Source: Euphorbia lathyris (taxonomy: Eukaryota; Streptophyta; Magnoliopsida; Malpighiales; Euphorbiaceae). Taken from it: 64,000 nt of DNA. The stretch covers positions 21,712,001 through 21,776,000 of the forward strand of contig NC_088913.1 in assembly GCF_963576675.1 (NCBI RefSeq), in the 5' to 3' direction. The translations under genes were made by a program, and so were the position numbers. This document shows positions 1-12,456 of the stretch, piece by piece. Below the pieces are notes generated by a model. It saw nothing but the letters and a program-made list of their open reading frames with translations. It was not told where the DNA came from and made no database searches. Within the stretch, counting starts at the first letter, position 1. Each line of letters starts with the position of its first letter.

Positions 1-2531
1 ATCTGAAACTTCCTCACTACTTTCATCAGCTGCAGTATTATATCCTCCTTCTACATCTTCTTCAATAAGCTCATCACATTCAACTCTCTCTTCATCTTCA
101 ATTTCTGGACCACCTTCATCTTTCTCATGGGCTTCAATTGGTGTAGCATCTTTTTCTTTTTCTTTATGCATGAATTCTGCTAAAAAATTACTGTGCTCCC
201 CCATCAGGTAGTTATCAATTGAGCATTCCTCAAGCAAGATGGTCGTGTTAGCAAACTGCAAGCGACCAGGTTTGTGCCCTTCTGTGAAACTGCTTACCAG
301 ATTATGAATAGAAGACAATGATTCATATAACCATTGCCTGAACTTCTGAGCTAGGCCTTCTAAGTTCTCTCTGGTAAACTGTGAAATCTCAGGTGGTACA
401 TACAGATTAGGGAAGTTCAGATTATTAAGCACAGAAGGGTCCATGATTGGTGAGTTACTAACTGAGGCCCATAATCCGGCTAGAGCCAGAACAAATAACA
501 AAGCGGTGAACTTTGGTCTCGTTAGGAGATGTCGCTTAGACACCTTCCTTACTTCAATAGCCCCCTCAAATGTGGCGATCGAATTTGGTTCAGATTCTTC
601 CTCCTTTTCCTCTTCTTCTGGCACCACATCACCTGAAGCAACATCTTCAGAGTCTTTCTGTGAATCCATATCACTTTCATCACTTTCTTGTTCACTAAAT
701 TCGGAATCAGAAGAACTCTCAGACACAAAACTCTCCTCAAGCCGCTCTCCATATCTTTGCTTGAGATACAGCTCAAGTCGGGGGTTAGGCTTGTAACGAC
801 GAAACTGAGGCCTTGGAGCCAAATAATTCGTCTTTGGATCATAAGGAAGCATTAAAGGATCAGCATCAAGTGGTGCTAAAGCAGGACTTGACAAAGACAT
901 TAAAGGATCAGCATCAAGTGGTGCTAAAGCAGGACTTGACAAAGAGCTACTGAAAGCCATCGGACTAACCCTGAAACTTGGATCCAGATTTACAGAATCA
1001 TCTACCGCAGCTGCAGCTTCTGAAAATGAACCCCAACCATCTCCCACAGAGTCAAGATCTTCAGCAAGTGGTGCCAAAGAAGGACTTGGCAAAGGGCTAT
1101 TAGAAGCCATCGGACTAATCCTGAAACTTGGGTCGAGATTTACAAAATCATCAACCGCAGGTGCAGTCTCCGAAAATAAATCACAACCATCTGCAACAAC
1201 AGAGTCAAGATCTTCATAACTGGTCATGATTTCCTCTTCCTTATCCTTCAGATAAGTGACTGTTGGATTAAATGAGACCTCCTTCTTCTTGTTCAAACCT
1301 TTTTCCGGCTTGAAGTCTGAATCTTCATTTAAAGCTTCATGTCTATTAACAGATGTGTGAACTGACTCACTTCTCTCCGTCAGCATTTTCTTCCTTGGAG
1401 TTGCATTGATTTTCGAGGCTGCAGAAATTGTTGGAGACATGAAGTGCTTTGTGCCCTTCGAAGGGGGTGGTGATTTAACATTGACATCTTTACTGTTTTC
1501 CTTGTTCTCACTGTCAATAGAGTTCCTCAGCGGATAATCTGCTAAGTCAAGAGAAGAACAACGAGTAAGAAAGTATGGAAAACAATAAACTCTTGTATTA
1601 TCGCTTGAACATTAACGTGATTGTACACCAGTATATATACACAATACACAGAAAAGTTCTAGTTGCTATGCACAATATAAATCCTAATGATATTAACTAC
1701 TGCAAGTGGCGATAGGATTAGTAAATAAAATTGAGAGGGAGTGTGTGTTTGATATGTGTAGAGTGTGCAGCAAATTGAGAGAGGGCAAAGAGTGATTCAG
1801 TTGCAAAATATTCGTAAAAGTCTCAGCTAAAAATAAACTTTGTTCAATTAAGTTCCATATTCAACAAAAGATCTATTTTGTACATCACCACAAAATTTTG
1901 TCTTCATAATAGCTTCTACCAAAATAACAGAGCAAGACCAAAATAACAGAGCAAGGAAGGGGGAACTTTATTTCTAAAACATAGCCAGAAAAAATGGAAA
2001 AACAAAACTAGGTAACATAGCAGCAAAGGAGAAAAAATCTTTCTTTTCTAAAATCATAAAAGAAAAAAGATAATACATTTTGTAAAATTTCCTCTCCTGA
2101 TACCTTCATGATAAAAAAAAAAACAACACATGGACATCTGATGATTCCGCAGACTATCTGAAATCATGATCTATCGGAAACAGATAAAGAAACGAAATCT
2201 AAATTCAATTCATGACATTTTAGTGACTTTCTCCAAGTTTCTCATCGATCAAACAATTAAACAAACGATAATTTAAAAGAAAAACAGAAAAGCGAAGGAA
2301 GGAAGAAAGAAAGAAGAAAAGGAAGGAGAAAAAACCTGAAGGACTATTAGCAGGAGTGTTAGGGTTAAACCCAGATCTTGGGTTTGGAACAATGGAAGGC
2401 TGTTTCTTAGCAAAAGGATTGCCGGTGAAACTTCTCCTCATCGGGTTACTGATCTCTGAATACCTTGGAGTAGTTGGCTTGCTCGGTGACGGGGATGAAG
2501 AAGAAATGCTCTTGCTTTGAGGCGCAGCCAT
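1..2531 (-). CDS. Two-membrane-segment plant protein of unknown function, copy 1 (3' part outside window)
   Basis: Exon 1 is 2336-2531 (ATG at 2531, donor GT just below 2336) and encodes 65 residues starting MAAPQSKSISSSS. Exon 2 runs from 1538 down to the window edge; the acceptor AG lies at 1539-1540. Intron 1 is 797 bp. The product matches copy 2 at 30252-33613 nearly residue for residue. Compared with copy 2, I see only in-frame length changes: an extra 48-bp (16-codon) repeat unit around 849-945, 12 extra bases near 692-715, and 6 missing bases near 1465. The first membrane segment is encoded near 460-520. The part encoding the second membrane segment and the C-terminus lies outside the window. 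I saw no stop in the visible frame, but it was checked by eye only. Function is not known to me; transcription is leftwards. Confidence 0.75.
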
Positions 2532-3720
2532 GATAGCGAGAGTTTCTTTCTTTGAATGGAAACAAAATCAAATAGATTTTGAATTAATAGAATCGCAGGG
2601 AGAGAGTTTGATAGAATGGGAGTGAGGACTGGAAATAGCATTCGCCAACGGCTACTTTTGAAAGGAATTGCTAGATTTTAATGCGTAGGTTCTGACCGTT
2701 GAAAAGACTGGAAAGAGTATAGCCTTTAGATTTATTTTACTTTTTATTTAATTTATGGTAAGATTTATTGTCTTTTTTATTTTGGAAAGTGCAAATTTCA
2801 TATATAAATTTAATTTTAACGTTCTCGCTCAGTGTTTGCAACGGCTGGGGTGAGCTGTCGTGTGCTCATACTCCGCTGCAAAATGGGGTCGTTATCTCCC
2901 TCGCCTTGATGTTGAATAGCCAAAGTTATATCTTTCTTAAATGGGGGAGAAAGGTGGAAATAAAAAGTTGTTTTAGAATATGATTAATTTTGGTTTTATG
3001 TTATTAAAATTTTGAAAATGTTAGTTTGATTTTTATTAATTAAATTTATCAAATAAATTTATCGATAAATTGAATTAATTTTATACAAAAAAAAATTATT
3101 AATTATTTATAATTATATTAGTAATACATTAAATATTTTAGATACTTAAAAAATATATATAATTCTTCAAACAAAAAATATATAATTAATTTATATGTAG
3201 CATATTTTAAACATATATACACATTATATTTGGTGTGTACTCATCCAGATATGCACATAAAATAAAATAGATGGAATTTGAAATTTATTTTAAAAAACCC
3301 AACTCAATTTAGTTTGCCATATATATAAAATATTTTTTTAACTGGATTAAAAAAAAATTAGTATTTTGTAAAAAAAAACACTAGATTAATATCTAATATA
3401 TTATAATTAAATCTATAAACATGCCTTGTCTCTCACAATCTAATTAAAAAAATATTATATAATATTAAAAAGATTAGTGTTTTGTAAAAAAAAAAAAAAC
3501 AAGATTAATATCAAATATATTATAATTAAAACTATAAACATACCTCGTATCTCATGCATTATATGTTATAAGTAAGTAGCATTGAGCAAAAAGTCCAAAA
3601 ATCAAAAACCAAACAAATAACCAGACTGAAATTTTTATTTTGGCTTGCTTATTTTAAAATTTTGGTTTGGTCGTGACCTCTGTGTGATAGCGATAACTCG
3701 TGTAGCTCGTTCCCTACTAG
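2532..3720. other. Gene 1 upstream region and first arm of a local duplication
   Basis: The first ~200 bp are the 5' flank of membrane gene 1 and are conserved at 33614-33800. From about 2755 to 3560 the sequence repeats, diverged, at about 4675-5285, so copy 1 carries this AT-rich block twice where copy 2 carries it once. A smaller tandem repeat lies at about 3350-3430 and 3460-3545. No gene is recognisable. Confidence 0.6.
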
Positions 3721-4383
3721 TAGATCTGTTTAAAAGCCCACTGGCCCGCCCAGTCCGTCCAAGCCCACTCTTCAAAGATTGGGCTTGGACATATATATTT
3801 CGTAATAGACCCGATCCAACCCAAGCCCGTTTAGATCCGAATACAAAGTGGGTTAGGCTTGGGATTTATCTCAAAACCCAGGCCCGGCCCAACCCGGTCC
3901 AAAATTTTAAAAATAATTTTAATTCAATAAACTTTATATTCCAAAAATAAAAAATTTAAATTTCTTAAAATTACAAATTTCCAAACCATTCAAATACAAA
4001 ACAAGTTATAAAACTCTCTATATGCAATTAATTTCACATGTATATTTATGTTACTGATTTATTTATTGGTATGAAAGGAGTATTTTTTATATTTAGGATT
4101 GGGTTAATTGATTTTTATTGAAATAATCCTCTAAAGTTTAGTTTATTGTATTGTATAATTATAGTATAATTTTTAGTTTAATTTTAATTTTTAAAAAATA
4201 CAAAGATATTAGTTGGGTCGGGTCGGGTCGGGTTGGGAATTAATTCTCTTAGCCTGACCCAGCCCGGCCCGAGCCTGCTGTAAATATAGTGCGTGCTTGA
4301 TTGGGCTTGGACAAAGTAATTACATGACAAGCTCGGTTAGGCCCGGCCCAAGCTCAACCCGGTCCAGCCCATGAACAGGTCTA
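3721..4383. mobile_element. hAT-type MITE (TAGACCTGTT family), copy-1 only
   Basis: The ends are TAGATCTGTTTAAAAGCCC and, inverted, TAGACCTGTTCATGGGC. An imperfect 8-bp target repeat flanks it (cctactag at 3713-3720, cctgttag at 4384-4391, 6 of 8 matching). The interior is rich in GGGC/GCCC blocks and has no coding frame. It is the same family as 7895-8513, inserted in the opposite orientation. The 33.7-34.3 kb region of the other duplicate lacks it. Confidence 0.72.
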
Positions 4384-5645
4384 CCTGTTAGTTCATGAAA
4401 TGGATCGAAGCTAGTAAAGTAAATAAAGAGGAGCGAAGCAGCTTAATTAGTAGTAGAATAGTTCCGTGATTTTGTTCAAGTGATTCGGTTTTCAATTTTA
4501 TTTTATTTGGTATTTAGTTATCGGCACGGTTATTTTGTAAAAAAAATTGGTCTAACCGAAACCGAACCAAAATTATTTATAAATATAAAAAATATAATTT
4601 TAATTTTTACTTATATTATGAGCATTTGGGGAAAGAGTATATCATTTATATTTATTTATTTTTTATTTAATTTATGGTAAGATTTGTCTTTTTTTTTTTG
4701 TAATTTGGTAAGATTTGTCTTCTTTATTTTGAAAAAACAAATTAAAAAGATAAAAGTCAGACTAAATTCTAATGTTTTTGGAAAGTGCAGATTGAGTCTA
4801 ATATTTTTGAAAAGTGCAGATTTAACATATTATGTAGAATCGTTTTTAAATATGATTAATTTTGATTTTATGTTTTTAAAATTTTGAAAATGTTAGTTTG
4901 ATTTTTATTTAATTATCGGATCGGATCTATCAAATAAATCTATCGATAAATTGAACCAGTTTCGTACAAAAAAAAGATTATTAATTATTTATAATTATAT
5001 TAGTAATACATTAAATATTTTAGATATTTAATAAAAAATGTGATTAATTTATATATAGCACATTTTATATATATATTATGTTTAGTGTGGACTCATCCAA
5101 ACATGCACATAAAATAGATTGAATTTGAAATTTATTTTAAAAAACCAATTCAACCTCGCATATATATAACTAGATTAAAAAAAATTAGTGTTTTGTCAAA
5201 AAAAAATCTAGTTTAATATGTTAAAAAAAACTTTAAACACACCTTGTATCGTACAATGTACATGCATAAGATGTTATGAGTATGGTTCTCAAAAATGGAC
5301 CGATCGATTGGACTAGTTCAATCGCCAAATTTCTGGTCCGGTTATACTACTTTAGGATCAATATTAATGATCTCATTTGAACTGATGAACCGAAATTAAA
5401 TTTATTTCATCCGGATTTTTATTAGAAAAATTATTTTATTTTAACAAAAAATTAATTTTTGAAAAATGCCTATTTAGTACTAAGGTTTTAAACTTATTAC
5501 AAACCCACCTCTTTACCTTTTGATAACGTGATACCAAATACTTTCTGATAATGAGCCTTAAGTTACCTGAGAAGAAAGAAAACAGTCAGACAGGGGGCCG
5601 GAGACCGGCGAACCCTCTCTAATGCCTAAGTTAGTATGAGAAATA
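4384..5645. other. AT-rich spacer, second arm of local duplication
   Basis: About 4675-5285 is the second copy of the block at 2755-3560 and is the arm that aligns with 33830-34310 plus 35594-35690 in the other duplicate. The rest matches 35690-36041. No gene is recognisable. Confidence 0.55.
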
Positions 5646-6581
5646 GGATTAATTACAAATTTGGACCTATTTGAATCTTTATTTATATATTAGAACTAGT
5701 TACTTCACTTATTACCAATCTAGACCCTTTCAATTGATTTGGACCAAAATACCCTCACTTTCTTCATAACTATAACATCATCATCTCCACCCTAGTCGCA
5801 TTCGTCATTAACTTGGCTAAGACCTCCTTTATCCTTCTCCATACTCCGGTCACCGAGAAATGCAGGGATCTAAAAGAAAGTAAAACATTAACGTTAGATC
5901 TGGGTGTAAATACGGGGATCTAAGCAAAAGAGGAAAATCAGAGAGAATATCTGAGGAAGAAGAAGAAGAGAACGCTCACCAAAGGGTCTCCGCCATTCAA
6001 AAATCCTCCACCGTTGAGGCAATTGTCACCATCGATCGAAGAAGGCCAACACCGGAGAAGGGAAGTGCCACTGTCGGTGAAGAGTCGGCAGCCATGGGAG
6101 AAAATGGAAGTTGTTATAGAAGGTGAGGCTTCGGTTTGTCTTTGAGATAGGAAGAGAGTATGGCAGCCATGGATAGGTAAGGAACTTTAGGTCTTTTCAA
6201 AGGTTGAAAAAGATTCAGGAAGATGGTGGCTGCGTAAAGATTTTTGATGTCTTTATCAATGATTTAATTGCTGAGTATCTCAAGTTGCCGCTTCTCTTCT
6301 CGTTTTTTTTTTTTTGTTCTTTTCTGCTGCCTTTTGATCATGTTGCATATATAATTCGCGTTGTCGCGTTGCCATATAACGCGACATAATATATAAACTA
6401 TTCTTTGTCGCGTTGTCGTGTTTTCATAACGCGATAGATAACACAAGCTAAACTATGCCGCGTTAAAGGTGAGGCTATTTTTGTCCAAATAAGGTTAAAG
6501 TGTCTGGATTGGTAAGAAGTTGGAGAAATAGACTTAGTATTTAAACGGGCTTTCAAATTGGCCCAAATTTATAATTTTTCC
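5646..6581. mobile_element. MULE-type MITE, ~0.94 kb, shared by both duplicates
   Basis: It is flanked by a perfect 10-bp direct repeat, atgagaaata, at 5636-5645 and 6582-6591. The ends are inverted repeats (GGATTAATTACAAATTTGG and, inverted, GGAAAAATTATAAATTTGG) continuing imperfectly for about 90 bp. The interior has no transposase and a GC-richer stretch around 5930-6130. The copy at 36052-36985 has the same target repeat, so it inserted before the segmental duplication. Confidence 0.85.
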
Positions 6582-7894
6582 ATGAGAAATACGTAACTTA
6601 ATAGATATTTAGTGAAAGTAGTTAGTGTAGAATTGTGTACCTGATTCCTGATTTCTGTGCTATTTATAGACATTTATTTACACTAGTGTTTGTGCCATTG
6701 CACACGTGTCAGCTTGTCATTGGTTCGAAATCTATATTTCCGTAATGAAGTGATTTGAGCGTGCTTTTTGGAATCCGAAGCTCATTCCCTACATTAATTC
6801 CAAAAAGACCATTCCTAGCTGGATGGACTGACCAGATATATGAAATAATAGGTATGGACTTATTTGCTTAAGCTCATTACATTATTTCGTACCATATCAC
6901 CTTTAAACTATCGATGTGAGATATCCACAAACTCGGGTAATTAGTATCGGCGGTCACTAAAGTTTGTAGAATATCTTCAAGAGGTTGTAAAAATTCAATT
7001 TGTCTTAATAAAATTAAATTGTCTTAATAAAATTATTTAAGTTTGTTTTGTCCTAATAAAATCGCTTTGAATGTCTTTTAGTCTTTTTTTTTTATCGAAA
7101 GTGATAACATGACGTCTAAACGTCACGTCAGCGATACCTGACAAATTAAAAAAATGTAATTACATATTTTAATTGATATTCGATATAACACGTTGGTTAA
7201 TTTGTGGTTAAAATTTTAAATGACAATCCTTGTTTGCTTTAGTTAATTTTATTGAAACAAATTAAATTTTTTTTTTAATCTTTTAAATACATTATCCAAA
7301 CTTTTGTGGCTACCGGTGCTAATTACCCCGATAAACTCTAAGCGAAAGATATTCAATTTCCACCAGCTGTTAAGCACACCCATTAGCACTGCTTGGATTG
7401 AGCTTTCTCACTCTTCCAATGCTTCTTCCTTAGCCCATAACACACGTAGCACTCAAGCTAGGAATTTTTTTATGGTAACAAACTCCTTTATTTTACATAC
7501 ACATTGATTATTTATATTATATCCACAAACTTATACGAATAGCAATTTTTTATTTCTGATTCTGCATTAATTATATATCTATTGTTTCTATAAAAAATCA
7601 TATTTTTGATAATTTAATAATAGACTCGGAGATTAATACTTTTAAATTTGGTGAAATATTTGATTTTTTTGTTCAAGTAGCACAAAATAAAATATATATT
7701 TTATTTTATCTTTTGAATTTTTTTCACATCTAATCATATGTTTGTGATCTATTACTAACTAGCGATAAAATGACGATTATATGAAGTGTAGACGACAAGA
7801 TTAATGATCGAAAAGACAATTTGATGAATTATTTATCAAATCGATCCAACTTATCAACGTTAGGGGTAAAATTGCTCTTGGTTGCTAACGCTAG
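6582..7894. other. AT-rich spacer without gene
   Basis: This matches 36986-38277 closely. From about 7750 it resembles the inside of the short MULE-type MITE at 24906-25166, so the end of this stretch is an older MITE relic that was later split by the hAT MITE at 7895. Confidence 0.5.
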
Positions 7895-8513
7895 TAGACC
7901 TGTATCTGGGCTTGGACCAGGCCTAACCGGGCTTGTCACATAATTACTTTGTCTAAGCTCACACTATATTTACATCGGGCTCGGACCGAGTTGGGCCAAG
8001 CTAAAATAACTAATTCTCAAGCCCAACCCGGCACGGCCCAACTAATATCATTGTATTTTTTAAAAATTAAAATTAAACTAAAAAATTATACTATAAATAA
8101 TAAAATACAATAAACTAAATTTTAGAGGATTATTTCAATAAAAATCAATTAACTCAATCCTAAATAAAAAAAAATATTTTTTTTGATAGTAATAAATAAA
8201 ATAGTAACAAAAATATGTACATGTTCACTAATTTTAAAAAATATATGGTTTGGAAATCTTTATGTTGAAGAATTTTAAAATTTTTATTTTTGGAATATAA
8301 AGTTTATTAAACAATAAAAGTTATTAAATTACAATTTCGGGCTGGGCTGGGCCTGGGTTTTGAGGCAAATCTCAAGCCCAACCTACCCTATATGCGGGCC
8401 TAAACGGGCTTGGGCTGGACTAGGCCTATTACGAAACATATACGTCCAAGTCCAGTCTTTGAAGGGCGGGCTTGGACGGGCTGGGCGGACCAGTGGGCTT
8501 TTGAACAGATATA
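7895..8513. mobile_element. hAT-type MITE (TAGACCTGTT family) inside an older MITE
   Basis: Target repeats are aacgctag (7887-7894) and aacgctaa (8514-8521); at 38278-38851 the paralogous copy keeps both as aacgctag. Ends are TAGACCTGT and, inverted, TATATCTGT, with GGGC-rich subterminal blocks. Sequence on both sides continues as one uninterrupted stretch in the element at 24906-25166, which gives a third, unoccupied version of the site. Confidence 0.82.
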
Positions 8514-9336
8514 AACGCTAAGGATAAAATTGCACCATTTTAGACGTTAAGAATAAATTTGCACATAGTTGTAAATGTTAGCAATATTTGTTATACTTTT
8601 TTTTCAATAAAAAATTATGATTAAATAATAAAGTTGTATAATTAAAACAAACTATATATGAAATAATGATATATGGGATCACGCTGGAAACTTTTGGAAT
8701 TGCTTAATATTGGATCATTTTTGTAACAAAAATATTTTGTAACAAAAGTAGTCAAACGTAATGTAGATAAGGAAAAAAATAGAATATTATATTTTGGAAT
8801 TATGTGTTAATTTTTGGCAACTTTTGCTGTCATTAAAGATGCTCTTAACTGCTTTGCAGGAAATTTAAGGTTTTTTTTGGATCAACTGGACCTAATTAAT
8901 TATCTTTCTGTAATAGGAATGAGCAAAGCAAGAGTCTATTAGGAATTAAAATTAGATTTAGTCCTAATAAGTGGCATATAAATAAAATATTATGTCACAT
9001 CTAAATCTTAATCTAAGATAATTAGTATTAGATAAAATTTTGTCTCCTTCTCCTCAAGAGTCGCATCCCCCTCCCCTCTCTCGATATGTGGTCTCAATTC
9101 GTAGATCAATCACAACTCCTCCTAGACTTGCTTAGTGTAGATGTTGTGGGATCAGTAATGCATGATCTAGTTTGTATCCTTCCGCTGCTATTCAACAGTT
9201 TTGCTCTACAATAGGTAACCCATTGCACCGTTATATTCGGGTTCTTGGCTCGCATCTTTTCCCATAAAGTAACCAATTAAACCGCTACAATAGGTAACCT
9301 AGCTATGATCTAGTTCGTATCCTTCAGCTTTTGATT
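8514..9336. other. Spacer, no gene seen
   Basis: This matches 41700-42540. The region around 8880-9080, with many TAATAAG/TTAGGATT-type blocks, could be the end of a decayed LTR element because it lies just beyond the integrase relic, but I could not define LTR borders. Confidence 0.4.
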
Positions 9337-10440
9337 TCACTCCTCAAGAGTTTCCTTCACTTTATGATGCATCCGCAGATACTCATTCGTTAGTTGGTGG
9401 GCGGTCATATTGCCTTTATCCCCTTTTGGAAGGTGTGATATATCCAGAGTGTGATTGAAGATCTTTGTATATACCATTTCAAATGGTGACTTCCTAGTTC
9501 CCGAATGTATAGACCCGTTATAAGCGAAATATGCCTGAGACAAACCAAGTCTCACATCTTGGGCTTGTCCTTACACTTGCTTCTTAGTAAGTTCCCTAGG
9601 GTCCGATTAACAACTTATATCTGACCATTAGTTTGCGGATGTGCAGTTGTATTGAACTTTAAGGTCGTATCAAAGAGATCCCATAACGTCCGCCAAAAGT
9701 GGCTTAGAAATTTTGTATCTCGATCTGAGATAATACTTTTTGGTACCCCGTGTAATCTTACGACCTCTTTGAAAAACAGTTTGGTGATCGCTGAGGCATC
9801 ACTTATCTTTCGACATGGGATAAAATGGGCCATTTAAGAGAACCTGTCAACCACAATGAAAATGGAGTCCACGCCCCTCTGGGTTCTAGGCAAATCGAGG
9901 ATGAAATCCATGGATAAGTCTTCCCATACAATCTCGGGCACCGGTAGTGGCAAATGTAGGCCGACGTTTGTCACATGTCCCTTGGAGGTTTGACAAATGT
10001 AATATTTCTCCACTAAATGGGCGATATTCATTCTTATCTTAGGCCATAAATATCGGGAGCTCACTGTTTCGTACGGGTTGTCTCTCCCCAAGTGCCCTCA
10101 TAGACTTCCTCCATGTAAATCTCGAATGACTTTCTCCCGGATGGACGTGCATGGTAAACAAAGTTGGTTACCTCTCATAAGATATTCATCCAATAGATGA
10201 TATGCCCCATCCCCATCTTGGTTCCTGCATCTCTCCCAAATGCCTCCAAAGTCAGGATCCGCCTTATAATCTCATCGGATGTGCTCAGAACAATCTACCT
10301 CCAGATTCACTGTCTTCAAAAGGGCTACCCTTCGACTTAGGGCATCTGCCACATTGTTATGTGTTCCAGCCTTGTGGATAAGTTTGTAGGGGAACTTATC
10401 TATAAAAGGAGTAAGGGGTTTGACACTCGATAGCTACTTA
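9337..10440 (-). pseudogene. Ty3/gypsy retrotransposon pol relic (RNase H end and integrase)
   Basis: Read on the minus strand from 10440 down, the fragments are: the end of a reverse transcriptase/RNase H region (HNNVADALSRR-like, about 10330-10400), the integrase zinc-binding region with a CQTSKG motif (about 9990), the integrase core start SMDFILDLP (first catalytic Asp), [12 protein letters not shown] (second catalytic Asp), HPQTNGQ, and a later segment with AYFAYNGSIHSGT. A TAA interrupts the frame at about 9834-9836, and sequence is missing after HPQTNGQ, including the third catalytic acid. The copy at 42540-43679 is open at this codon but broken elsewhere. Confidence 0.85.
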
Positions 10441-10956
10441 AAATCCTTTGCTGAAACATACCCCTATAATCGGTGCATCAACATAGTTCGATAACTTTGC
10501 AGATTGACTTAGATTCACTAATATTCTTTGATGTCGTTTTCACTACTTTTCTTTCAGCCTACATAGTGATCAACCACTAACTCATCTCAACTTCCATCTC
10601 CCCCTTCTTGACAACCAACTAGGCTTTCTCACTAGATAACTTGGCATATTCTTTGGAAGCCTCGACATCTTAGCTCTTGAGTGCCTTTTTAGCCTCTTTG
10701 AGCTCTTTGTTTTTAATGGCCATCTCGCTACACAACTTATTTAGCTCTTTTTGAAGAAGGGTTTCTTTCCCCTTTAGAGTAGCCACTCTAGTTCAAGTTA
10801 GGCCTTCTCTACCTGCAAATTCCGACTCTTTAGAGACTCATACATAAAATTATTTTCATCAAAAGCTTCCATAAGTTTTTCTCAACTACATCATCTCCCT
10901 CAGATTGTTATCGACTTTTTTTAGCATTTTCTTTCCTTTCCTTGGACACCTCTTGA
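10441..10956 (-). pseudogene. Decayed coiled-coil-like retroelement ORF segment
   Basis: On the minus strand the sequence around 10570-10930 reads, with breaks, as Lys/Glu/Leu-rich segments typical of a coiled coil. It sits between the gypsy-type pol relic and the spacer that carries gag-like relics at 15.8-17.0 kb, so it may be part of the same element. I assign no function. It is interrupted by the solo LTR that starts at 10957. Confidence 0.35.
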
Positions 10957-12456
10957 TGTTGAGCGATTTCCGTAAGTGCACGGTTTCGCTTGTAGTAATA
11001 AAAAGATATCGATCCCACAGGGAGCGTTTTTTCACAAAAACTTATTTTGATATGGTTTAAATATGTCTTTAGGTTTATTTAATAGATAGTCGTTAATTGA
11101 ATTGGATTTGAGATTGAATTAATAAGAATCATATTAGAATTACATGTTAGAATGTTAGAAATCAATTCTGTCTTGAGATTAGATTACAAGACAAAAACAT
11201 TTAGCGTTTAAAAATAAGAGAAGAGTTGAACTCGTTTGCATTAAGCAAAGATACCAACTTTAAACTTTGTAAAAATTATTAGTGTGTAATAAATGAAAAC
11301 TCTTTCAATTAGAAGGCTTTGAACTGTAGAGAATCCCCCTGATGTTGAGTAGATTTCTACCTTAACCAAGTTTATACTTATTTCCGATAAGCCGATCCAA
11401 CGATCATATCGTCCATAAATACGAACTTGTTCAAGTGTTCAACAAAGTTTCCTTGTAAAGATGAGGATTAAATTCGTTTTAATGAAAACACCAGAATCTT
11501 ACTTCGGATTAATTACCAAAGTAACTATATAAAAATATATTGAATTGCATTAATTTTTATTAGATGAATTGTGAATTGATTCAAGTTTATAGAGAACATT
11601 AAACATGAAAGCATTCGAAATGACATTCGAGTTCCGGGTCGTCAATCCTTTCCTCAAACCTCGTTAGTGTTTGTCAGGCTCCAGGGTCGCATCCGCTGCT
11701 TGATCTTCTCGCTGAATCTTCGGAATAGAGATGATGTTTCTTCTACCGAAATGTAAACTAGTCTTCGAACAGATCTTAATCTAAATATAATTGCTACTGT
11801 GTTTGTCAGTAATCTAAGAACAATTAGTATACATCAGATTGCTTTTACAAAATTGAAATCTAAACTCTGAATCGTTTTGACTCAGAATTTCTGCACTTAA
11901 TCTTAATTAATCTAACTCTCTTTAACTCTGAAATCAACTCTTTGTTTATAGATGTTGAAGAGTCGTGTTGAAGGTTCGTGTCCGATGCGAAGAGACGTTT
12001 CTATCCACCCGAACAGACGTGATTCTTTGAAATAAAACATGTGAAATTGATGCTGAAAAACTTACTGATCCTACCGAGATCATAGAATCCCTGCCGAGAT
12101 TAGGGAGCAGTTTTCAGTCTTCAGAACGAAAGGGCGAATTGCCTCAAAACAGCGTGTCGCGATCGAGATTAGGGAATCTCGATCGCGACACGGGATCTTC
12201 TTCCCGAGTCCGTCATTTCTCGTCCTCCTTGTATCGGTGCGCTAAATTTCCTCGTCTTTTGGTTCGTAATTTAGGGTTTTTCCTTCATTTTTGACCTATT
12301 TTCGTTCCTATTTGGATTTTACCAAATATTTAAGTACCTTGCATGAAAGAAACATATTCGGACGTAAAATTACTCTAAATAGATATAAACAGCATGATTT
12401 CATAGCAAAACTAATGTAAATATTAATGATATTTTGGGTATATTTTGGGCTTAACA
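10957..12456. mobile_element. Solo LTR, 1500 bp, copy-1 only
   Basis: It begins TGTTGAGC and ends GCTTAACA, with the TG...CA ends of an LTR. A perfect 5-bp target repeat, cttga, lies at 10952-10956 and 12457-12461. The other duplicate has the empty site with a single cttga near 44166. There is no internal domain or second LTR, so it is a solo LTR left by LTR-LTR recombination. The start region (GTGCACGGTTTCGCTTG, then GATATCGATCCCACAGG) resembles large plant gypsy LTRs. It contains a perfect 17-bp hairpin at 12154-12191. Confidence 0.93.
12154..12191. repeat. Perfect 17-bp hairpin in the solo LTR
   Basis: GTGTCGCGATCGAGATT (12154-12170), a 4-base loop aggg, then its exact reverse complement (12175-12191). 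It is GC-rich in an AT-rich setting and holds several CG dinucleotides. Role unknown; it could act in the LTR RNA. Confidence 0.85.

Noticed and set aside
443..796. Plus-strand open frame opposite membrane gene 1 (Ser-rich)
   Set aside because: It is antisense to exon 2; its Ser-rich composition is simply the complement of the Glu/Asp-rich coding strand. The matching frame in copy 2 is just as spurious.
3721..4383. Plus-strand frame at 3645-3950 (PLARPVRPSPLF...) as a gene
   Set aside because: It is the GGGC-rich terminal region of a hAT MITE.
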